A stretch of DNA of 9,973 nt from Actinomycetota bacterium (lineage in GTDB: Bacteria; Actinomycetota; Actinomycetes; Actinomycetales; Microbacteriaceae): contig JAHIOK010000327.1 of assembly GCA_018895315.1 (NCBI GenBank), positions 1 through 9,973 on the forward strand, read 5' to 3'. The notes below the pieces were generated by a model. That model was not told the origin of the DNA. It saw only the letters and a list, made by a program, of their open reading frames with translations, and searched no databases. Shown piece by piece: positions 6,488 through 9,973 of this stretch. Within the stretch, counting starts at the first letter, position 1, and each line of letters opens with the position of its first letter. The translations under genes were made by a program, and so were the position numbers.

Positions 6488-6515
6488 GCTCCCGGGGGCT
6501 GCTGTCCCCGGGAGT
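6488..6515 (+). terminator. GC-rich hairpin after glyA
   Basis: CTCCCGGGG (6489-6497) and CCCCGGGAG (6506-6514) form a perfect 9-bp stem around an 8-base loop, 7 bases after the glyA stop; a G-U pair can extend it by one. No U-tract follows, as is common for actinobacterial terminators. It probably ends or attenuates the glyA transcript, leaving folD to its own promoter. Confidence 0.7.
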
Positions 6516-6550
6516 GCCTGGCGTTCGGCGCGCAAATGGTGGTGCAGCTC

Positions 6551-6580
6551 TTGCCGCGGGCATATACCTACGGGCATAGT
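6551..6580 (+). promoter_or_regulatory. Probable folD promoter with nested repeats
   Basis: TTGCCG (6551-6556, 4 of 6 matches) and CATAGT (6575-6580, 4 of 6) are spaced by 18 bases, predicting a start near 6587 and a leader of roughly 23 bases containing the ribosome binding site AGAGGA (6598-6603). The interval also holds a direct repeat CGGGCATA (6557-6564 and 6571-6578) and inverted GCATAT/ATATGC arms (6560-6565, 6582-6587). These could be a regulator site, or simply AT-rich promoter DNA. No second ZTP aptamer is present here. Confidence 0.4.
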
Positions 6581-6609
6581 GATATGCGGGACCCACGAGA
6601 GGAACACCA

Positions 6610-7491
6610 ATGACGGCAGTACGACTCGACGGGCGCGCGGCGGCAGCTGCGATCAGCGCGGAACTCACCGAGCGCGTCGCAGCGCTCAAGGCGCGCGGCA
6701 TCACGCCCGGCATCGCCACGGTTCTCGTGGGGGCCGACCCCGGCTCGCAGCTCTACGTCGGCATGAAGCACCGGCAGTCCGAAGCGGTCGGCATGAACTC
6801 GATCCAGCGCGAGCTGCCCGCCGACGCCACCCAAGCGCAGGTCGAAGCCGTCATCGACGAGCTGAACGCCGACCCTGCCTGCCACGGCTACATCGTGCAG
6901 CTCCCGCTGCCCGCGCACATCGACACCGACGCCATCCTCGAGCGGATCGACCCCGACAAGGATGCTGACGGCCTGCATCCCACCAACCTCGGACGGCTCG
7001 TGCTCAACGTCAACGCGCCGATCACGTCGCCGCTGCCGTGCACGCCGCGCGGTGTGATCGAGCTGCTGGTGCGCAACGGCTACGACCTGAAGGGCAAGCA
7101 CGTCGTGGTCGTCGGCCGCGGTGTCACGATCGGACGTTCGATCGGCCTGCTGCTGACGCGCCGCGAGTACAACGCGACCGTCACGCTGACGCACACCGGA
7201 ACCGTGGATGCCGGCCAGTACTTGCGCCAGGCCGATGTCATCGTCGCGGCAGCCGGCGTGAAGCACCTCATCACCGCGGCCGACGTCAAGCCCGGCGCAG
7301 CGGTGCTCGATGTGGGGGTCACCCGCGAGACCGACCCGGAGACGGGGAAGGCCAAGGTCTACGGGGATGTCGCGCCCGACGTCGCCGAGGTCGCCGGGTT
7401 CCTCTCGCCGAACCCGGGTGGGGTCGGCCCGATGACCGTGGCTCTCCTCATGACCAACGTCGTCGAGGCCGCCGAGCGCGCCGCCGGCTGA
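6610..7491 (+). CDS. folD: Bifunctional methylene-THF dehydrogenase / methenyl-THF cyclohydrolase
   Basis: A cytoplasmic enzyme of 293 residues, normal for the family, converting 5,10-methylene-THF through methenyl-THF to 10-formyl-THF with reduction of NADP+. Visible active-site residues: Y49 and K53 in [11 protein letters not shown]97 in GYIVQLPLP and D120 in [11 protein letters not shown], matching the Tyr-Lys-Gln-Asp set known from other FolD enzymes. The Rossmann dinucleotide loop is [11 protein letters not shown] (167-177), and the C-terminal signature is [10 protein letters not shown] (267-276). The ATG has AGAGGA six bases upstream. It lies 128 bases after glyA on the same strand, past a hairpin and behind a likely separate promoter, so it is probably only partly co-transcribed. 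It supplies 10-formyl-THF to purine synthesis, the pool that the glyA riboswitch indirectly senses. Confidence 0.97.
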   Translation: MTAVRLDGRAAAAAISAELTERVAALKARGITPGIATVLVGADPGSQLYVGMKHRQSEAVGMNSIQRELPADATQAQVEAVIDELNADPACHGYIVQLPLPAHIDTDAILERIDPDKDADGLHPTNLGRLVLNVNAPITSPLPCTPRGVIELLVRNGYDLKGKHVVVVGRGVTIGRSIGLLLTRREYNATVTLTHTGTVDAGQYLRQADVIVAAAGVKHLITAADVKPGAAVLDVGVTRETDPETGKAKVYGDVAPDVAEVAGFLSPNPGGVGPMTVALLMTNVVEAAERAAG

Positions 7492-7522
7492 ACCCGCGGC
7501 GCCGTAGCTCCCGGCCCGGGAT

Positions 7523-7587
7523 GCCGAGTGCACGGGTTCGCGTCGAGAGTGCGGGTTATCCCTGTCACGAGGTCGTGCGTTCGGCGT
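7523..7587. repeat. Degenerate ~22-bp tandem repeat in the folD/membrane-protein gap
   Basis: Three successive blocks share the order GAG..GTGC..(G)GGTT..GT: GAGTGCACGGGTTCGCGT (from 7526), GAGAGTGCGGGTTATCCC (from 7545) and GAGGTCGTGCGTTCGGCGT (from 7569). The first two agree best and the third is weak. The block lies between the 3' ends of the convergent folD and membrane-protein genes. A short dyad, CACG-AGGT-CGTG (7566-7577), falls in the last copy. It resembles a decayed intergenic repeat more than a terminator. Confidence 0.4.
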
Positions 7588-7636
7588 GAAGGCGTTCGCT
7601 CGGCGAGGGTGGAGGGTGCCGTGGCGGCGATACCCG

Positions 7637-8173
7637 TCAGCTGAGGTCGTCGAGCATCTTCCGCTGCTCGGCGGTGAGGCCGTCGTTCGGATCGGGGCGG
7701 GCAGCCGCGGGACTCGAGGATCCGGTGGGACTCGCGGCATCCACGGGTCGTCCGCCCGTCGCCCTGTCGTACAGCGCTCCGGCGTGGGCCTCGACGCGGT
7801 CATCGATCGCGTCGTAGATCGTCCACGCGATCAGCAGGAAGATCGGGGGCAGCAGGTAGCCCCACAGGAATCCGATCACCGTCACGCCCGACAGCAGTAC
7901 GACCAGGATCCACACGATGAAGGCCACGATCAGAACGAGGAAGAACTGCACGATCTTCTCCCCGATCTTGGTGCGTTGACCCGCCGACGTCGCCGTGCGT
8001 GCCTGGAAGAACCGCGTGATCAAGGGCTTGATCCAGATCGTCGCGATCGTCAGGATGACACCGCCCCACAGTGCTGACCACCCGACGCGCGCCGGGGTGA
8101 GCCATCCGATGACCAGCAGCACGACGACGTTGAACACCAGCAGCGACGCGAACCGGACGACCCATTTCCTCAT
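7637..8173 (-). CDS. Four-helix membrane protein of unknown function (holin-like)
   Basis: I do not recognise a functional family with certainty. The 178-residue protein has a positively charged start (MRKWVVRF), four hydrophobic segments at about 7-25, 32-52, 74-96 and 99-121, a basic cytoplasmic-looking loop between the second and third (about 54-74, RFFQARTATSAGQRTK), and a soluble Pro/Ser/Asp-rich tail ending TAEQRKMLDDLS. The layout and the segment VGWSALWGGVILTIATIWIKPLI recall phage holin family IV/YvlD-type membrane proteins, but that is a weak resemblance; such chromosomal proteins are usually not lysis proteins. No phage genes surround it. The ATG at 8173 is chosen because the first helix follows directly and upstream in-frame sequence is not protein-like; its ribosome binding site is poor (GGA three bases upstream), so the start is uncertain. 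It faces folD convergently. Confidence 0.75.
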   Translation of the reverse strand: MRKWVVRFASLLVFNVVVLLVIGWLTPARVGWSALWGGVILTIATIWIKPLITRFFQARTATSAGQRTKIGEKIVQFFLVLIVAFIVWILVVLLSGVTVIGFLWGYLLPPIFLLIAWTIYDAIDDRVEAHAGALYDRATGGRPVDAASPTGSSSPAAARPDPNDGLTAEQRKMLDDLS

Positions 8174-8190
8174 GCATCCAGCGTGCCATG

Positions 8191-8221
8191 CCCCGCCCTT
8201 TTCCGCCCCGTCCCTTTTCCG
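8191..8221. repeat. Two-copy pyrimidine/purine tandem repeat upstream of the membrane-protein gene
   Basis: CCCCGCCCTTTTCCG (8191-8205) is followed at once by CCCCGTCCCTTTTCCG (8206-8221); the copies differ by one inserted base. On the minus strand it is a purine-rich stretch (GGAAAAGGG twice) starting 18 bases upstream of the membrane-protein ATG, so it would lie in that gene's promoter or leader. It overlaps the left end of the long inverted repeat by three bases. Confidence 0.7.
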
Positions 8222-8282
8222 TTTACGAACGATTTCGGGCGGTTCAAGCGCGGTCAGAGCGACGAAATCCGTTCGCAAACGG
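8219..8282. repeat. Long imperfect inverted repeat made of two inverted near-palindromes
   Basis: The left arm (8219-8237) is CCGTTT-A-CGAACG-ATTTCG and the right arm (8263-8282) is CGAAAT-C-CGTTCG-C-AAACGG. They pair over 18 positions with one mismatch (8225 against 8276) and one bulged base (8269), around a 25-base loop. Each arm also has its own dyad: CGTT-TACG-AACG (8220-8231) and CCGTT-CGCA-AACGG (8269-8282). It lies 14 bases past the transglutaminase stop and about 45 bases upstream of the membrane-protein start, both on the minus strand. It could be a terminator-like hairpin for the first gene or a paired operator for the second. There is no U-run. Confidence 0.75.
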
Positions 8283-8296
8283 ACGTGGCACGAAGG

Positions 8297-9094
8297 TCAG
8301 TCGATCGAGACGAGTTGGGAGAGGTCGTCGGTCGGGAGGGCATCGACGACGGCGGTTACGATCACGCTGTTCAGATCGGCGCGACCGGAGATGACGTTGA
8401 GGAACGCCGTGTCGGCGGCATCCCGGCCGGTCGCGATCCGCACGAGCGAGGAGCGCGGCGCCAGCGTCGTGGCGTCGACGACATGCCACGCACCAGCTAC
8501 CCACGCTTCGGCGACGGCATGGAAATCCATGGGGCTGAGGCCGGGGGCGTAGACCGCGACGAGCCGGGCCGGCACCCCGAGCGACCGCAGCAGGGCGACA
8601 CAGAGGTGCGAGTAGTCGCGGCACACGCCCTGACGTGCGAGCAGCGTGCGCACCGCTCCGTCGGTCGGGAGCGACGAGCCGGAGACGTACGAGAGTTGGG
8701 TGCCCACCCAGGAGGAGACAGCGGTGAGCAGCTCGGCGTGGTCGGTGATGCCGGCGAATTCCGCGGCGGCGGTGGGGGCGAGCATGTCGGATTCGGCGTA
8801 TCGGCTCGGGCGCACGTAAGTGAGGAGGTCGGTGTCGGGCGCATCGGCCGTTTCGCCGACGCCCTCGATGCGGGCTTCGTACTCGACGACGAGTTCGCCG
8901 ACCTCGCTCCGGACCCGGTGCAGCCGCGTGCGGTGCGCATCGGCGAGCTCGGCGACCTCGATGGGGGTGCCGTTCACCGTCGCGTGGAACGTCTCGCTCG
9001 TGGGAGCGTAGAGGCCGGACACGGCAATGGTGAAGACCAGATCGGCGGGCGCGGTGACGTTGATGACGACTCGGCTGGTGACGGTTCGCTGCAT
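8297..9094 (-). CDS. Transglutaminase-like cysteine protein
   Basis: A 265-residue protein with no signal peptide or membrane segment. A beta-rich N-terminal domain (about 3-95) precedes a transglutaminase/protease core (about 115-215) with the expected Cys-His-Asp triad: C158 in QGVCRDYSHL, H192 in MDFHAVAEAWV and D207 in WHVVDAT. The RYAESD segment (99-103) before the core and the GVPARLVAVYAPG strand (173-185) are typical of bacterial transglutaminase-like proteins. Such proteins usually act as peptidases or amidases rather than true cross-linking enzymes; the substrate here is unknown. The ATG at 9094 is preferred because the beta-domain begins immediately after it and the in-frame upstream region is Arg/Pro-rich non-coding style; the ribosome binding site is weak. 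It follows the aldolase by 124 bases on the same strand, with no visible functional link. Confidence 0.88.
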   Translation of the reverse strand: MQRTVTSRVVINVTAPADLVFTIAVSGLYAPTSETFHATVNGTPIEVAELADAHRTRLHRVRSEVGELVVEYEARIEGVGETADAPDTDLLTYVRPSRYAESDMLAPTAAAEFAGITDHAELLTAVSSWVGTQLSYVSGSSLPTDGAVRTLLARQGVCRDYSHLCVALLRSLGVPARLVAVYAPGLSPMDFHAVAEAWVAGAWHVVDATTLAPRSSLVRIATGRDAADTAFLNVISGRADLNSVIVTAVVDALPTDDLSQLVSID

Positions 9095-9104
9095 GGGCAC
9101 AGCC

Positions 9105-9141
9105 TGACAGGTGCAGATGTCGGCCAGGTGACAGTTGACAG
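9105..9141. promoter_or_regulatory. Three TGACAG copies upstream of the transglutaminase gene
   Basis: TGACAG occurs at 9105-9110, 9129-9134 and 9136-9141 on the plus strand (CTGTCA on the minus strand), 11 to 47 bases upstream of the minus-strand start at 9094. The second and third are 7 bases apart. The first sits in a small dyad, CCTGACAGG. The cluster occupies promoter space, so a regulator site is possible, but no known motif is matched. Confidence 0.25.
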
Positions 9142-9218
9142 ACGCGCGAGGCGTCAGAAAAGCGCAACGCGGAGCGGCTCTGGTGGTGCTTCTCTCACGT
9201 CTCGCGCGCAGGTGTCGG

Positions 9219-9973
9219 TCAGTAGGAGGTGCGTGAGGCGGGGTCGGATACCGGGATGAAGCGCGCGGCGAGGGCCTCTGAGCCGCGCGCCAGCAGGGCG
9301 ACGTCGGCACCGACCAGCACGAACGACGCTCCGGCGGCCAGGTACATCTCGGCCACGGCGGGGTCGAATGCGTTCACCCCGACCGGCGTGCCGGTGCCGC
9401 GGACGGACTCGAACGCACGCAGCACCGCCGCCGTGACATCCGGATGGGTCTGCTGTCCGAGCAGGCCCATCGAGGCGGCGAGGTCGGACGGCCCCACGAA
9501 GACCCCGTCGACCCCGTCGACCGCGGCGATATCGGCCGCGGCATCCACTCCGCTCGCCGTCTCGATCTGTAGGAACAGGGAGACGTGCGCATCGGCGTTC
9601 TCGAGGTATCCGTCGACGCGGTTCCAGCGGGCCGAGCGCCCGAGCGCCGACCCGACGCCACGGCGGCCCCGCGGCGGGTATCGCACCGCCTCGACGACCG
9701 CTCGGGCCTCGGCTGCTGACGAGATCATCGGCACGAGGAGGTTCTGAGCGCCGAGGTCGAGCACCTGCTTGATCGTGACCACATCGGCCGACGGCACGCG
9801 CACGAGCGGCGTGATCGGGTACGCGGCCACGGCCTGCAACTGCGCGAGCACCGACTCGAGACCGTTGGGCGAGTGCTCCATGTCGATGAGCGTCCAGTCC
9901 AGCCCGCTGCCCGCGCAGATCTCGGCCACCAGAGGGCTGCCGGAGCACACCCAGATGCCGGCGAGAGATCGGA
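9219..9973 (-). CDS. HpcH/HpaI-family aldolase, N-terminus beyond the window
   Basis: A class II, metal-dependent pyruvate aldolase that cleaves (or forms) 2-keto-3-deoxy or 4-hydroxy-2-oxo acids, as in breakdown of aromatic compounds or sugar acids. The visible 250 residues begin RSLAGIWVCSGSP and remain open at the right edge; family members have about 15-25 more residues, so the true start lies just outside. An in-frame GTG at 9950 is internal, because the codons before it already match the family. Key blocks: the catalytic histidine in LIDMEHSPNG (about 9871-9900), the substrate arginine in PLVRVPS, the metal ligand glutamate in LFLQIETASG, the metal ligand aspartate in FVGPSDLAAS, and VGVNAFDP. 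The C-terminus is full length. The physiological substrate cannot be told from sequence; partner genes are probably beyond the edge. Confidence 0.93.
   Translation of the reverse strand, partial: RSLAGIWVCSGSPLVAEICAGSGLDWTLIDMEHSPNGLESVLAQLQAVAAYPITPLVRVPSADVVTIKQVLDLGAQNLLVPMISSAAEARAVVEAVRYPPRGRRGVGSALGRSARWNRVDGYLENADAHVSLFLQIETASGVDAAADIAAVDGVDGVFVGPSDLAASMGLLGQQTHPDVTAAVLRAFESVRGTGTPVGVNAFDPAVAEMYLAAGASFVLVGADVALLARGSEALAARFIPVSDPASRTSY

Noticed and set aside
6482..6609. A second folate- or ZTP-type riboswitch before folD.
   Set aside because: None of the conserved pfl segments (ACUGGCG, CGCCUGGGC) occur, and the probable leader is only about 23 bases.
4994..6610. A minus-strand open frame extending the hexosaminidase to 1041 residues.
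   Set aside because: The extension runs antisense through glyA and the riboswitch, is Arg/Glu/His-rich shadow sequence, and has no GH20 or other family resemblance.
7637..8173. A prophage lysis holin.
   Set aside because: No endolysin, integrase, tail or other phage gene is nearby; the four-helix layout alone is not evidence of a phage.
8219..8282. A LexA (SOS) box, suggested by CGAACG and CGTTCG.
   Set aside because: The actinobacterial LexA box needs CGAAC and GTTCG separated by about four bases; here the halves are in separate arms and in the wrong spacing.
9141..9155. GACGC-GCGAG-GCGTC as a terminator after the aldolase.
   Set aside because: A 5-bp stem with no U-run is too weak to call in GC-rich DNA.
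9219..9950. GTG at 9950 as the true start of the aldolase.
   Set aside because: The codons upstream to the window edge are open and encode RSLAGIW, which fits the conserved N-terminal strand of the HpcH/HpaI family.

Overview
The window is GC-rich chromosomal DNA with compact gene spacing, actinobacterial -10 elements with weak -35 boxes, and two start codons that look leaderless. It contains a sigma factor fused to a zinc anti-sigma-like domain. The protein styles (FolD ending in [10 protein letters not shown], a four-helix holin-like membrane protein, a HpcH/HpaI aldolase beginning RSLAGIWVCSGSP) suggest a Microbacteriaceae member such as Microbacterium. That assignment is an inference from gene style; no rRNA or other marker gene is present. 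I see no tRNA, CRISPR array, insertion sequence or phage module, so this looks like ordinary chromosome.

Layout, left to right. The first 102 bases hold the N-terminus of a small protein leaving the window on the minus strand, with a leaderless-type promoter. Next (133-1983, minus) is a 616-residue sigma-70-family factor carrying sigma region 2 and region 4 domains, an HxxxCxxC zinc motif, hydrophobic segments, two Pro/Thr/Ser/Asp-rich repeat linkers and a small beta-rich C-terminal domain. A 359-bp gene-free gap (1984-2342) follows, holding the sigma promoter and an 8-bp perfect inverted repeat. Then come two translationally coupled minus-strand genes for amino-sugar catabolism: a cytoplasmic GH20 beta-N-acetylhexosaminidase (3485-4993) and N-acetylglucosamine-6-phosphate deacetylase nagA (2343-3488), which overlap by ATGA. 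A sugar-repressor-like palindrome lies over the predicted start of their transcription.

Divergent from that pair is a one-carbon block on the plus strand: glyA (serine hydroxymethyltransferase, 5207-6481), preceded by a well-formed ZTP (pfl) riboswitch, then a GC-rich hairpin and folD (6610-7491) with its own likely promoter. GlyA makes 5,10-methylene-THF and FolD converts it to 10-formyl-THF. ZTP/ZMP builds up when 10-formyl-THF for purine synthesis runs short, so the riboswitch closes a logical feedback loop.

The right part is all minus strand: a four-helix membrane protein of unknown function (7637-8173), a transglutaminase-like cysteine protein (8297-9094), and a HpcH/HpaI-family aldolase cut by the right edge (9219-9973). 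The gap between the first two holds a long imperfect inverted repeat, made of two inverted copies of a 14-bp near-palindrome, next to a tandem purine/pyrimidine repeat. These non-coding structures and the fused sigma factor are the least explained parts of the window. I do not see a convincing new multi-gene system.
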